A stretch of 64,000 nucleotides of DNA from Bradyrhizobium ontarionense (GCF_021088345.1 NZ_CP088156.1:3844001-3908000), one strand, 5' to 3'; shown: positions 45,194 through 54,246, counted from the stretch's first letter. Made by a program: numbers and translations. Notes: generated from the sequence alone by a model not told the origin.

Positions 45194-46668
45194 AGCACGC
45201 CCTTCCGGTCACACTAGTCATGCTCATCGCCTGCGCTGTCGTGTTCGCCGTCTCGCGAAGCGCGGCGACGGCGGGTCTCGTTCCCAATGACGCGGTGACG
45301 TTGTGGGCCAGTGCGATGACAGCGGGCCAAGGTCAGATGTCGATCGGCCGCATGCTCGCTGCCTATCCGACCATTCCCTTCCTGACAACGACGCTGCTCG
45401 ATACCCTGACGCCGGCGGGCACACCGACCCCCGTCTTGCTGACCGCCATCGTTCTTGCGCTGTTCGCCGGCGGGCTGCTCGCCACCTTTCGGCGCATCGG
45501 CGTGCCGGGCGTCGCCCGGACGCTGATGGTCTTTCTGATCGCCCTGCACCCCGCGGTGCTGCGCGCCGCGATCGCCGGCCCCGCCGAAATGATCTTCGCG
45601 GCTTTTCTGTTCTTGCTCGGCAGCGCACTGTTCGCCCTGCGCGCCCGCAGCGGTGCACCTGAGGTGATGGCCGTCGCCCTGTCTTTGCTCGGCTTGAGCT
45701 TCTCTCATCCGATGGGGGCGGCGATGGCCTGCGCCGCTGTTCCGCTTTTCGCGCTCTCGATCCATCCAGGATTTCTTTCGAAGAATCCACTGAACCTTCT
45801 GCTCGCGTTGCTGTTTCCGACGTTATTCTGCGTTGCGGCTTTCTCCTACATGTCCTGGATATTTCCCGGCAGCGGCTGGACCTTCCTGGTCGCGCCGACC
45901 GAAGGCATCGCCACGTGGGCAGCGGGTTCTGCCAATCTGTTCGGACGCGGACTGACCGGTTCGCTCGCACTCGATGCTGGAATCGTGGTGATCGTAGCGA
46001 CGCTGATCGGCGCCCCCATCGTCCCAGTCGCGACGGTCTCGATTTGGCGGCTCAGGCCGCTGCTCTCGCCCACCGTGGTATTTGTTGCGATGGCCGTGCT
46101 GGCAGCCGGTCTCGCGGTCACGACCGGCTTGTTTGGAGATCCCGCCGCGATTGCGGTGATGCCGCCGATCCTCGCGGCGGTCGCAATCATTCATATGCCG
46201 CCGATACGCAGGCGATTGGGCGTCGTGTTGGCGATGCTCGTCCTCGGTTGGTTCGGAGGCATAGCCGGTCTCGCGATTGCCGATCCGAGCGGCACGGTCA
46301 ACGTTGCAATTGCATTCGAAGGAGGCAACGTCGACGCCGAACGCGCCGCGGCGTTTGAACTTGGCAAGGCCACGCTGGGACATGACGGCATTCTCGCCGA
46401 TACGCTGAACACGCCGGCGGTGGTCGTGGGCCGCGGCGGGGCCCGCGGATTGTTGTCACCATCCGATGAAGCGTTCAGCCTTGGGATCTTGTTTTCCCAT
46501 ATCGACGCTCCGTTTGTGGCCGTACCGGATCCGCAGATCGGCGTTGGCGCACAGGATCGGCTGAACAAGGCTTTCCCTCTGCTCTATCGGCGTGGTGTCC
46601 CGGGGTATCGGCTCATCTACGACAAGGCCGGCTGGCGATTGTTCGCGCGGACCCAGACGGCATTGTAG
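45190..46668 (+). CDS. Polytopic membrane protein of the polysaccharide operon
   Basis: A 492-residue protein with about nine to ten hydrophobic helices (VTLVMLIACAVVFAVSRSAA, LLTAIVLALFAGGLLATFRR, and LSPTVVFVAMAVLAAGLAVT), then a soluble C-terminal domain of about 120 residues (TVNVAIAFEGGNVDAERAAA, FVAVPDPQIGVGAQDRLNKA). I do not recognise a named family; the organisation resembles membrane proteins that accompany GT2 synthases in export of glucans. It is translationally coupled to the synthase (ATGA overlap) and precedes the response regulator by 52 bp. A role in polymer export or modification is inferred from this location alone. Confidence 0.7.
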   Translation: MKHALPVTLVMLIACAVVFAVSRSAATAGLVPNDAVTLWASAMTAGQGQMSIGRMLAAYPTIPFLTTTLLDTLTPAGTPTPVLLTAIVLALFAGGLLATFRRIGVPGVARTLMVFLIALHPAVLRAAIAGPAEMIFAAFLFLLGSALFALRARSGAPEVMAVALSLLGLSFSHPMGAAMACAAVPLFALSIHPGFLSKNPLNLLLALLFPTLFCVAAFSYMSWIFPGSGWTFLVAPTEGIATWAAGSANLFGRGLTGSLALDAGIVVIVATLIGAPIVPVATVSIWRLRPLLSPTVVFVAMAVLAAGLAVTTGLFGDPAAIAVMPPILAAVAIIHMPPIRRRLGVVLAMLVLGWFGGIAGLAIADPSGTVNVAIAFEGGNVDAERAAAFELGKATLGHDGILADTLNTPAVVVGRGGARGLLSPSDEAFSLGILFSHIDAPFVAVPDPQIGVGAQDRLNKAFPLLYRRGVPGYRLIYDKAGWRLFARTQTAL

Positions 46669-46720
46669 CAAGCCACGCCCACGACGCATCGAACCGATCA
46701 GGGTTCAACAGGAGTTCACC

Positions 46721-47680
46721 ATGCGTATTCTGGTTATTGACGATTCCGAAGACGGACGGGACATCGCAGAAGCGATGCTTCTGGCGGCAGGATATGAACA
46801 GGTCGGTACAGCGGGTTCGGCTGACGAAGCCTATCGATTTCTGGGGATCGGCGCAGCGGCGACGGAGCCGGTGGCCGTCGATCTGGTGCTGCTGGACATC
46901 GTCATGCCCGACGTCGATGGCATCGAAGCGTGCGCTCGCATCCGCAGCGATCAGCGCTATCGCAGCGTCCCCATCATCATGGTGACGGTACTCGGAGATA
47001 CCGACAGTCTGGCCAATGCGTTCGTGGCTGGCGCCACCGACTACATCACCAAGCCGGTGAACCGGGTCGAGTTGCTGGCGCGCGTTCGATCAGCGCTGAA
47101 GTTGAAGGCTGAACTCGACCGCCGCGAAGCGCGCGAGGCCGAGTTGGTGAGTTTGGCATCAAGATCAGGCGACCGCCGCGCGTCGAGTTGGATCGACTCT
47201 GCGACTGGCCTGTTTGTCGGCGAGATGGCGGAGGCTTACCTGCTCGCCGACGTGAATTTTCCTTCAGGCAGTGAAACCTCCATCATCGCACTGAAGCTCG
47301 ACCGGCTCGGCGCAGATCAGACGACGAAGCGGTGTGCGGAGCCGGGTATCATGGCCCGGGTCGCAGCAACGATGCGCGCAACCGCAGCAACTGTCGGCGT
47401 GGTCGCAGCGATCTACCGCGATGGAGTAATCATCCTCGTGCTCCCCGATCAATCGCGCGCGTCCGCCGCAAAATTGGCGGAGACGTTGCGCGCCTCGGTC
47501 GCGAGTCTCGGGATAGCCAATCCGGAAGCGATAGCGGCACACCATGTGACCGCGAGCGTCGCCGTCGTCACAGGGCGGGTCAACGGTGCCGGTCGCATCC
47601 ATCTGCTGACCCGCGCAGTCGCGGCAGTTTCGGAAATAGCCGCAGCAGGCGGCGATCGTGTTGTACCCCAATGTGCTTAG
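46721..47680 (+). CDS. Response regulator with receiver and degenerate GGDEF domain
   Basis: About 319 residues from ATG 46721 (MRILVIDDSEDGRDIAEAML), preceded by AGGAG. The receiver is complete: LVLLDIVMPDVDGIEACARI (phospho-Asp), PIIMVTVLGD and YITKPVNRVE. A linker helix (LKLKAELDRREAREAE) leads to a C-terminal domain with the layout of a GGDEF domain but without its motif: where GG(D/E)EF should be, it reads YRDGVIILVLP, and the DxxTxLxNR entry is altered (DSATGLFVGE). It therefore cannot be a diguanylate cyclase and may act as a GTP- or protein-binding output controlling the synthase. The stop overlaps the next gene by 10 bp. Confidence 0.8.
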   Translation: MRILVIDDSEDGRDIAEAMLLAAGYEQVGTAGSADEAYRFLGIGAAATEPVAVDLVLLDIVMPDVDGIEACARIRSDQRYRSVPIIMVTVLGDTDSLANAFVAGATDYITKPVNRVELLARVRSALKLKAELDRREAREAELVSLASRSGDRRASSWIDSATGLFVGEMAEAYLLADVNFPSGSETSIIALKLDRLGADQTTKRCAEPGIMARVAATMRATAATVGVVAAIYRDGVIILVLPDQSRASAAKLAETLRASVASLGIANPEAIAAHHVTASVAVVTGRVNGAGRIHLLTRAVAAVSEIAAAGGDRVVPQCA

Positions 47681-48525
47681 CTTTCTTGAGTGCGGGGGTG
47701 CGTACATCAAACCCTATCAGGGCATGGGCCACGCGGGGGAATATCCGGTGCATCCTTGCGATCGGCCTGATGGGCTCGACAACGCCAGCCCTGGCCGGAG
47801 CCTGGACACTTGATGCAGGAACGGGTGCCGTGGTCTTCACCGGCACGGCGATGCAGTCGAATAGCGCGTTTGACAGCGGCAGCAAGCTGCAACCCATCCC
47901 GCGCTACAGCAAGGACGAGGCGCAGGCCTTGATCGAATATGGCGTGACCAACTGGTTCACCGCCATGTTCCAGCCTTCACTGCAGCATGTCGATATTGCC
48001 GCTCCATTCAGCGCACGGCGTAGCGGCCTGGGCTATACTGATATCGGAGGCCGGGCTCGAATCTGGTCCGACGCCTCCTGGGTCGTATCCGCGCAGGCGA
48101 TCGTCCGGATACCCGGCGTCTTCGACAAGACCAACCCGGCGGCGATCGGATACACCGATCCCGAGATCGAGCTCCGCGGCCTTGCCGGACACAGTTTCAA
48201 GGCGGGGGCGCTTCCAGCCTTCGTAGACTTGGAGCTGGCACAGCGCTATCGCCTGGGCGGTCCGCCCAACGAATTTCGTGCCGACATCACCTTCGGCATT
48301 CGGCCGGCCGAAAAATGGATGCTGCTGGCGCAGTCGTTCAACGTGCTTTCAGAAGGCGCGGGAAGCTGGGGCTACGGCAGCTTCGCCTATCACAAATTCC
48401 AGCTCAGCGCGGTCTATGCCCTGACGCCAACACTTTCCTTGCAGCTCGGCGGCTACTCGACCTATTGGGGCCGGAACGCATTGCAGGAAAACGGCCTCGT
48501 GATCGGCGCCTGGTATAAATTCTGA
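47671..48525 (+). CDS. Outer-membrane beta-barrel protein of the polysaccharide operon
   Basis: About 284 residues from ATG 47671, overlapping the upstream stop by 10 bp (GTG 47698 is an alternative). A signal segment (CILAIGLMGSTTPALA) is followed by alternating polar/hydrophobic beta strands (AGAWTLDAGTGAVVFTGTAM, WVVSAQAIVRIPGVFD, FQLSAVYALTPTLSLQLGGY) and a C-terminal aromatic residue (GAWYKF) as needed for BAM assembly. No porin family was assigned; size and position suggest a barrel through which the polysaccharide leaves the cell, analogous to BcsC's terminal barrel. It meets the convergent hydrolase gene 1 bp apart. Confidence 0.74.
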   Translation: MCLAFLSAGVRTSNPIRAWATRGNIRCILAIGLMGSTTPALAGAWTLDAGTGAVVFTGTAMQSNSAFDSGSKLQPIPRYSKDEAQALIEYGVTNWFTAMFQPSLQHVDIAAPFSARRSGLGYTDIGGRARIWSDASWVVSAQAIVRIPGVFDKTNPAAIGYTDPEIELRGLAGHSFKAGALPAFVDLELAQRYRLGGPPNEFRADITFGIRPAEKWMLLAQSFNVLSEGAGSWGYGSFAYHKFQLSAVYALTPTLSLQLGGYSTYWGRNALQENGLVIGAWYKF

Positions 48526-48526
48526 T

Positions 48527-49588
48527 TCAGGGCTTCCGGCAGATGCCGGTCCAGGCGCAAGACAGTACGGCTTCCGCCGGCTTGCCCTGAACCGTAAAAT
48601 CGGTGTCGTTGGGCCCGCCCGCGGCAGGGTCGGTGAACCAGCGCCAGATCAGCACTCCGTGAATCGACGGCCGGTTGAGTACAGCCAGCCAGTCCGCGAT
48701 CACATCGGCCTGAAGCTGCGGATCGGCAGCGGCAGTGCGCTCCTCGGCACTCTCCCATGGCTTGGCGGCCGCGCCCTTGGCCGAGCGTAACCCGATTTCG
48801 GCGACCAGCACGGGTTTGCCCCATCGGCTCGACAAAGCATCGAGACGTACGGCAACCGCTGCCATCGCGGCAAGCCGTCCGGCACGGTCGTCGTCGGAAC
48901 CAAGCGGCGGATACAAGGACACGCCGATAGCATCAAGCATCGGCCAGAACGTGATAGCCTCGGCCTCGTCCGTGTTGTGCGCGACGTAAAGCAGAGTTCG
49001 CGGAAAAGCTGCGCGGGCGGCCGCGATTACATCTTTCCATTCTGGACGTCCGGAGGTCTTGGCGAGTTCGGTGCCGATGGCAACGGCATCGGCGCCCTCC
49101 TCGCTGGCGATTCGACCGATACGTTCAAGCTGCAAACGGTATCGGATAAACCACGTACGCCAAGCCTGTTCGGAGGTCGGCTCGATCGCGCCGGCCCAGC
49201 TGTCCGGCACCCAGATGTGCGGCTTCACGATAACCGCTAAGCCCAGCCCCCGTGCCTCGCGGATTGCGGCGCGCAGTGCTCCGTCGGACATATCGCTTCC
49301 CGCCACAAGGTCGGATGCCGACGGGCTCGATTGCCACAAGAACGGAATCACAGCTATGGCGGTAGCGCCAAGCTGCCTGGCATTGCTTAGCGCGCGACCA
49401 GCCGACAGGCTGCCAAAGGGATAGTCCGGTGTCGCCACGATGTTGAAGCCGTCAAGGCGCTGACCAAAGGCCGAATCCAGCACAGCGATCGGAAGCGCAA
49501 GAAGAAGCGTTATTCCAAGCACCCTGCCTAAAGATGCAACACGCGCTCGGTGCGACCTGCCGCGAGAGCTTTCTGCATCTGGTCTCAT
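48527..49588 (-). CDS. Membrane-anchored GH113-like glycoside hydrolase
   Basis: About 353 residues from ATG 49588 (a TTG at 49642 gives a longer, less likely start). An N-terminal hydrophobic segment (VLGITLLLALPIAVLDSAFG) acts as signal or anchor. The rest is a TIM-barrel-like domain: ATAIAVIPFLWQSS, GLGLAVIVKPHIWVPDSWAG, the candidate acid/base Glu in VAIGTELAKTS, and the candidate nucleophile Glu in KPVLVAEIGLRSAKGAA, with GVLIWRWFTDPAAGG near the end. The spacing fits GH113-type enzymes. It is convergent with the polysaccharide operon, where glucan-trimming hydrolases are often encoded (as BcsZ for cellulose). The substrate is inferred. Confidence 0.78.
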   Translation of the reverse strand: MRPDAESSRGRSHRARVASLGRVLGITLLLALPIAVLDSAFGQRLDGFNIVATPDYPFGSLSAGRALSNARQLGATAIAVIPFLWQSSPSASDLVAGSDMSDGALRAAIREARGLGLAVIVKPHIWVPDSWAGAIEPTSEQAWRTWFIRYRLQLERIGRIASEEGADAVAIGTELAKTSGRPEWKDVIAAARAAFPRTLLYVAHNTDEAEAITFWPMLDAIGVSLYPPLGSDDDRAGRLAAMAAVAVRLDALSSRWGKPVLVAEIGLRSAKGAAAKPWESAEERTAAADPQLQADVIADWLAVLNRPSIHGVLIWRWFTDPAAGGPNDTDFTVQGKPAEAVLSCAWTGICRKP

Positions 49589-49901
49589 TCTGACGACACC
49601 ACTGCCTGAATGCACATTGCCTTCTAGAATATCCCCCGGCAAAGTCAGGTAAAGTCGGGGGCTTCAAGGGCACGCCATTTGACTTCAGTCTGCCGGTTAT
49701 CGCTGCCGGTCTTCAAGCCGGACGTAGCGGCCCGACGGGCTGATCGGACAGCATGATCCCGCTGAAACTCCATGATGGACCCCCGGGCTGTTCAGCGAGT
49801 TTCGGCCCCGAGCTGAAACGGCATGACCGGCTCGATCTTGACGACGTCAGCCACCTGTCGATACGGACCCGTGTTCGGCGCGGCGATATTCTCTGATCAG
49901 C
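49589..49901. other. 313-bp intergenic region
   Basis: Between the glycoside hydrolase start and the HPF-cold-shock gene stop. No convincing gene, repeat or operator was seen. Confidence 0.45.
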
Positions 49902-50471
49902 TCAGACCCGCAATCCATGTTTCCCGAGAGGTCTTACCGTTGTCGCCTGAGCGCCCTTTTCGCCGATCTCGTCGACGAACACGACCCGGGAGCCAACGGC
50001 CAAACCGGCAAACTCCCCGTCAATGACACTGTTGCGATGGAAGTAGATTTCCGAACCATCGCTTGATTGAAGGAAGCCAAATTCACCGCCAGGGTCCAGG
50101 CGCACGACGGTTCCGGTCGGTGGCCTTTCATGACTTTTGACCACTCCTTCCATTCGTCCCGCCTCGTCCTGCAGCTGCCTGCCCGCCCGCTTGAACGCAT
50201 CGTTGACGGCAAACGTCAAATCGGAATGACGCTCATCCGCCTTCGGGGTTCGATCAACAATGACCTCGCGGCCGTCCGGCAGCGCCAGGCGAATATTGAT
50301 CTCGTAAAGCCCGCCGGTCCGGTGACGCATTCCGGGACCTTTGACGATGATCCTGCATGCGGTGATGCGTCCGTAACGCGCTTCAAGCTTCATCACGTGG
50401 CCCGCGATGAGATCCTGAACCGCGGGAGTAGAAACCAGACCCTGATATTCTATTTCCATCGGCGTCTGCAT
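49902..50471 (-). CDS. Ribosome-associated HPF/RaiA domain fused to a cold-shock domain
   Basis: About 189 residues from ATG 50471, with GGAG 7-8 nt upstream; a GTG at 50480 is an alternative. Residues about 1-110 match the HPF/RaiA fold (MEIEYQGLVSTPAVQDLI, GHVMKLEARYGRITACRII, VNDAFKRAGRQLQDEAGRM). Residues about 120-185 are a cold-shock domain: GTVVRLDPGGEFGFLQSSDG holds an RNP1-like GEFGFLQ and EIYFHRNSV an RNP2-like motif. Together they suggest a 30S-binding hibernation factor with an RNA-binding extension. Known in Rhizobiales but poorly characterised. It faces away from the hydrolase gene and stands alone; 364 bp upstream are non-coding. Confidence 0.86.
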   Translation of the reverse strand: MQTPMEIEYQGLVSTPAVQDLIAGHVMKLEARYGRITACRIIVKGPGMRHRTGGLYEINIRLALPDGREVIVDRTPKADERHSDLTFAVNDAFKRAGRQLQDEAGRMEGVVKSHERPPTGTVVRLDPGGEFGFLQSSDGSEIYFHRNSVIDGEFAGLAVGSRVVFVDEIGEKGAQATTVRPLGKHGLRV

Positions 50472-50835
50472 GACCTTCACTCCATCGAATTGACGCGCGG
50501 ACCACAGCAGAGCATTCAGTGCTCGGTATTCACCTCCCGGAGGTGATCTTGCTCCGGCGCAGCGCAGTCATCACTGGAACTCCATCGCAAGCCGGTCTCC
50601 GACATTCTTCACGGGGGGCGACCAGGCCGAACTCTCTGTCGCACGTTTCTCGACTTGTCCAGTCAGCGTGCCCCTCCGACAACACACCGATATCAGCTGC
50701 ATCCACGATTGGTTCTAGGCAAGCTCGTCGCGGATATCGTCACGCAATTTCAGTTCATTCATGATCGGCCTCCTCAACATGAACTCATAGCTTGCCTATC
50801 TCCGTTGGGCGCAGCGTTGATACAAGTCAATGCCG
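50472..50835. other. 364-bp intergenic region
   Basis: Upstream of the HPF-cold-shock gene. Short frames only. It presumably carries the promoter of that gene, but no motif was identified. Confidence 0.45.
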
Positions 50836-51987
50836 TCAGAGAGCTCCCTTAAGGACGGGCTCTTTCAGCCAGCGAGCAATCATCGGCCAGTATTCCTCAA
50901 GTGAGCGCCGGCCCATGAACAGTCCGAGATGATTGGACGACGCCACCTTGTGGTGGAGATCCTCCGGCCTGGTTCCGACCAGTCGTTCCGCCGCCAGCAA
51001 CTGCTCCGAGGCCACCACTTCGTCGAGACTCCCGGCAAGGAGATACATTGGAACTCGCAGGTGGGAGAGATTGATCTTCTGTCCCAAGGCGACAAAGTCT
51101 CCCGTGGCAAGCTCGTTACGCTTATAAAGTTTCTGCACGACTTCGAGATAGTATGTTCCGGGGGCATCGATGGTCCAGGCATTCCAGCTCTCGAAGATGG
51201 CCTTGAGCCGGTTGAATTCCGGCGAGCCCGTTGGCTGAAGCGTCTGCAGCGAATCACGAACATAGTCTGCGTCGACGCCATCAACGTCCCAGAACTGCGC
51301 AACATTGCGGCCGATGACGCGGCCGCCGCCGAGATTGACGAGACCCTGGAACATGCTGAGCGGAGTGGTCGCCGCAACAGCTGACAAAGCAGATGACCGC
51401 GCGGCGATATCGACCGGCGCTCCCGCCATGACGAGCTTGCGGACCTTGCCCGGGAAACGCGCGGCATAGACCAGCGAGAGCCAGCCACCCTGGCACAGCC
51501 CGATGAGATCAACCGAACCGCCGAGGTGATCGACGAGGACGTTGAGATCGGCAAGATAGTCATCGATCCCGCGAAACCGCATGTCGGGACTGGCCGAACG
51601 CCATTCGGCCATGAACAACCTGTCGACTCCGCCGGCGCAGAGCGCGGCAACGAGGCTGTGCCCGGTGGCGAGGTCGGCAATACGGCTTCCGTGCAGCGCG
51701 AGTGGGGTACAGAGCAGGGTGGGAACGCCGCTCGCGACTGTGGAAAAGTCGCAGAGCCGGACCGCATGCAACTCAAGCGCCATCTTGCTTGGAGTAGCGC
51801 CTCCCGGCTCTTGCGCGGCGTGGTCGCGATCGGCGCCGAAACCCATCATTTGCGCTGCAAGCGCCGACGCGGTTTCGCTGAATGACACAGCAGCCAGCGC
51901 CGGCCAGAACAACGATGCGTACGAAAACTGACTTCCGAGATGCCGATCCATGTGTGATAGGAATCCCTGCCTTGTCGCGGCTGGCAT
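50836..51987 (-). CDS. PhaC-like alpha/beta hydrolase (poly-beta-hydroxyalkanoate synthase family)
   Basis: About 383 residues from ATG 51987 (MPAATRQGFLSHMDRHLGSQ); ATG 51951 is equally possible. The alpha/beta fold contains the lipase-like box GLCQGGWLS (G-x-C-x-G-G), as in PHA synthases, where Cys is the nucleophile, plus YLLAGSLDEVVASEQ (Asp) and ASSNHLGLFMG (His). QFSYASLFWPALAAVSFSET and SMFQGLVNLGGGRVIG are typical of the PhaC-like proteins seen in Rhizobiales, shorter than class I PhaC (about 580). The frame is open to 52434, but the first 149 residues look unlike the family and are excluded here. A phasin-like protein is encoded at 33645-34232. Confidence 0.8.
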   Translation of the reverse strand: MPAATRQGFLSHMDRHLGSQFSYASLFWPALAAVSFSETASALAAQMMGFGADRDHAAQEPGGATPSKMALELHAVRLCDFSTVASGVPTLLCTPLALHGSRIADLATGHSLVAALCAGGVDRLFMAEWRSASPDMRFRGIDDYLADLNVLVDHLGGSVDLIGLCQGGWLSLVYAARFPGKVRKLVMAGAPVDIAARSSALSAVAATTPLSMFQGLVNLGGGRVIGRNVAQFWDVDGVDADYVRDSLQTLQPTGSPEFNRLKAIFESWNAWTIDAPGTYYLEVVQKLYKRNELATGDFVALGQKINLSHLRVPMYLLAGSLDEVVASEQLLAAERLVGTRPEDLHHKVASSNHLGLFMGRRSLEEYWPMIARWLKEPVLKGAL

Positions 51988-52920
51988 GAGCCAGATCAAC
52001 TTGTGGACACTATACTCGCATTCCGGATCGTCCGCATACAACCACAAGCGCAGGTATGCTGATGTACCGTCAGGGCGATAGCGGTCCTGTTGTTCTCCCG
52101 GTCCATCCCGGCCACAGCGCGCCAGGGATTCGCAGAGGAACTCGGCGTCGAAGCGACGGGACCGCTTCGTCCGCCCGGCCAAGTCCGCCAAAGTCGCAGC
52201 TAGACGGTCGTGGGCCACGCGCTGGGAGGCGCGCGCGATGTCAGCGCGGTGCGTAGCAATGAAATCGCCATCGAATGGCCGCCACGAACCAGCGGTAGCG
52301 CGTCCTTTCCGGAAATCGATCGGACGACATGGTTTTGTCTTTCCCTCGCCCGGCAGAAGATCCTCGCCGATCAACGACCGTTTCTCGACCGGCGCTAGAC
52401 GCTCTGATCTCGCCCTCGATGGGCGGAGCATCAAAACACCCCTTAGTCAACGCCGGCGAAGGACCCTGGATCCGCGCGACGTCGTTGACCTCGATCAATT
52501 CGAATTGACCGTCCCTTTGTAAGTTTCCTTGCGGGGTGACGGGAGGAGCAGAGATGCCGTACGCAACGGATTGCTTTCGATGGCTCGGCGAACCATCGTA
52601 TTGGCGACGATCCCAGCGTTAATCCTCACAACTTCGCAGCCATCTCCCACAGCGAACCCGGCGTCGCGAGCTTCGCAGGGCATCTCAACAACCGCAACAT
52701 CGAGCGACGCTACGGACTTCAGTTCGCGCCGCCATCACCGGAACCACCGCGGAGGAAGCGCTGCGGGAGCGGCCATGATGGGTTTGCATTTGGAGCGATC
52801 GCCTGCGCTATCGCAGCCCACGGCGGCGCGAGTATTACGAGAACTATGGATCAGGAGTTCGTCACGTTCGCACAAACGGTCGGATATCCCCGCGGCCAAT
52901 ACCGGTCGAGAAGCCGGCGA
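51988..52920. other. 933-bp region of uncertain coding status
   Basis: The minus-strand frame upstream of the PhaC-like gene stays open to 52434 and could be an N-terminal extension, but its content (Arg-rich, no family look) argues against it. A plus-strand frame from ATG 52580 to 52984 begins with a signal-like MARRTIVLATIPALILTTSQ and has a Ser/Thr/His-rich body; it would overlap the flavin reductase gene end on the other strand and is too weak to annotate. Confidence 0.4.
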
Positions 52921-53457
52921 TCATCGCATTCTCGACTTGAGCTTGATCACATCACCATCGACGACAAACTTGCCGTATCCGTGATGGTGGATCGTTTTCG
53001 GATTTCTTTGTGTTGGATCGATCCAGGCTTTCAACACCTCGAGAACGAACAGATTGTACATGTTCACCAGCCGACCATCGACCACTTTGCATTCGAGATT
53101 GGCAAAGCACTCAGCGATCAGGGGCGCTGCAACGCGCTTGGCCGATATCGGCGTCAGCCCGAATTTTTCGAACTTTGCAACGTCGCGGCCAGAGCAATTG
53201 CCGACGTCCACGACTTTTCGCGCAAGACGCGTCGCCGGAATACCGATGACGCACTCTTTCGTCTCTCGCAACGCGGCAAAGCTGTAATCGGCATCGCTGA
53301 CGACGCAGGCAATCAGCGGCGGCTCGAACTCGACCATCATGTGCCAGGACAACGTCATGACATTGGCGCGGCCGTTGCGTGCGGTGGTCAGCAGGACCAC
53401 CGGGCCCGGCTCAATCAACTGATAGACCTTGCCTAGCGCCAATTCCTTCATCGACAT
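52921..53457 (-). CDS. Flavin reductase family protein (FMN-binding split barrel)
   Basis: A 178-residue protein from ATG 53457, with AAGGACG upstream. VYQLIEPGPVVLLTTARNGR and ANVMTLSWHMMVEFEPPLIA match the FMN-binding split-barrel core of flavin reductase-like proteins, and ECVIGIPATRLARKVVDVGN continues the fold. These proteins bind FMN and reduce it with NAD(P)H or act as flavoproteins of unknown reaction (several homologues are annotated only as flavin reductase family). No monooxygenase partner is adjacent. A 16-bp palindrome lies 60 bp upstream and may regulate it. Confidence 0.86.
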   Translation of the reverse strand: MSMKELALGKVYQLIEPGPVVLLTTARNGRANVMTLSWHMMVEFEPPLIACVVSDADYSFAALRETKECVIGIPATRLARKVVDVGNCSGRDVAKFEKFGLTPISAKRVAAPLIAECFANLECKVVDGRLVNMYNLFVLEVLKAWIDPTQRNPKTIHHHGYGKFVVDGDVIKLKSRMR

Positions 53458-53516
53458 CGCGGATTCGTCCTTTCGTCACGCTTTCCGAGGATTGCGTGAG
53501 CCAAACAGACGACTGA

Positions 53517-53532
53517 GTTGCACGCGTGCAAC
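53517..53532. promoter_or_regulatory. 16-bp perfect palindrome upstream of the flavin reductase gene
   Basis: GTTGCACGCGTGCAAC, 60 bp upstream of the flavin reductase start codon. A CG-centred perfect palindrome in this position is a good candidate operator for a dimeric HTH regulator, but no regulator gene is adjacent. Confidence 0.45.
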
Positions 53533-53760
53533 CTGCGTCTGTCGCGAGCGGATGTCTAAGCTGATTCAGTGAACTGCTCACGCCGACCATCAGCCAGAAG
53601 TCCTGACATGTGCGTCCGCTCGCATGAATCAGGCCGGCATGGTCGCCGCCCTCCAGGTTCATCCTCCAGGCTGTCGTCGACAACGACCCTAAGCCTGTAA
53701 GCGGCCCCAAGCGCGGACACCGCGCCTGGCTCGCAATCGAGCGGCAAGCGCAAATGGGGG

Positions 53761-53982
53761 TCATTTGAAACTGCCAGACCCGACACCGGCAATATCAACG
53801 GTACCAACAATGGCCGTGCCGGAAGAGGCGATGGTGCGGGTAGATCCAACGCGGCCCCCAACAATAACGATACCATAGCCGGTCTCGCCCAATCGGTGGC
53901 AGCCGGCCTCGGCATTGCTGGGCAGGATGGTCCCGACCGACAGGATCGCGGCAGAAACGGCGAGCAGAGCGAAGCTACGCAT
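53761..53982 (-). CDS. Small secreted protein, function unknown
   Basis: A 73-residue protein from ATG 53982, with a strong GGAGGAG upstream. The first 27 residues are a clear Sec signal peptide (MRSFALLAVSAAILSVGTIL, cleavage after AEA), leaving a mature part of about 45 residues (GCHRLGETGYGIVIVGGRVG, then Thr/Ser/Gly/Ala-rich to GSGSFK) with one Cys. It does not match a family I recognise. The ribosome-binding site and signal peptide make it a convincing gene. It stands alone, tail to the flavin reductase promoter region. Confidence 0.68.
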   Translation of the reverse strand: MRSFALLAVSAAILSVGTILPSNAEAGCHRLGETGYGIVIVGGRVGSTRTIASSGTAIVGTVDIAGVGSGSFK

Positions 53983-54246
53983 GTACTCCTCCCCGAAGCG
54001 ATCATGTAAGAATTCCACAGTTCTGGTCGCGATCCTTGCGCGAGATCAACCAGGCACTGCCACATCGCCCCTGAGAAACCGATGTCAAGCTGCGCCGAAG
54101 GCGAAAGCCACCGTTCGGATCGTGTTCGGGTGCGCCAATTCGGTCCAAGCTGGACACTGCGGACTGGCCGTTTCCCTTTTGCGCCCAGCGCCACGACCGG
54201 CACGCGCTTCGATCCCCATCAGCGGGGGCCGCCGAGGTCATTGACG

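Noticed and set aside
51988..52434. A 149-residue N-terminal extension of the PhaC-like protein
   Set aside because: The extension is Arg-rich and unlike PhaC-like N-termini; family-like sequence begins near ATG 51987.
52580..52984. A signal-peptide-like plus-strand frame (MARRTIVLATIPALILTTSQ)
   Set aside because: Overlaps the well-supported flavin reductase gene on the other strand, and its body is Ser/Thr/His-rich without a family.
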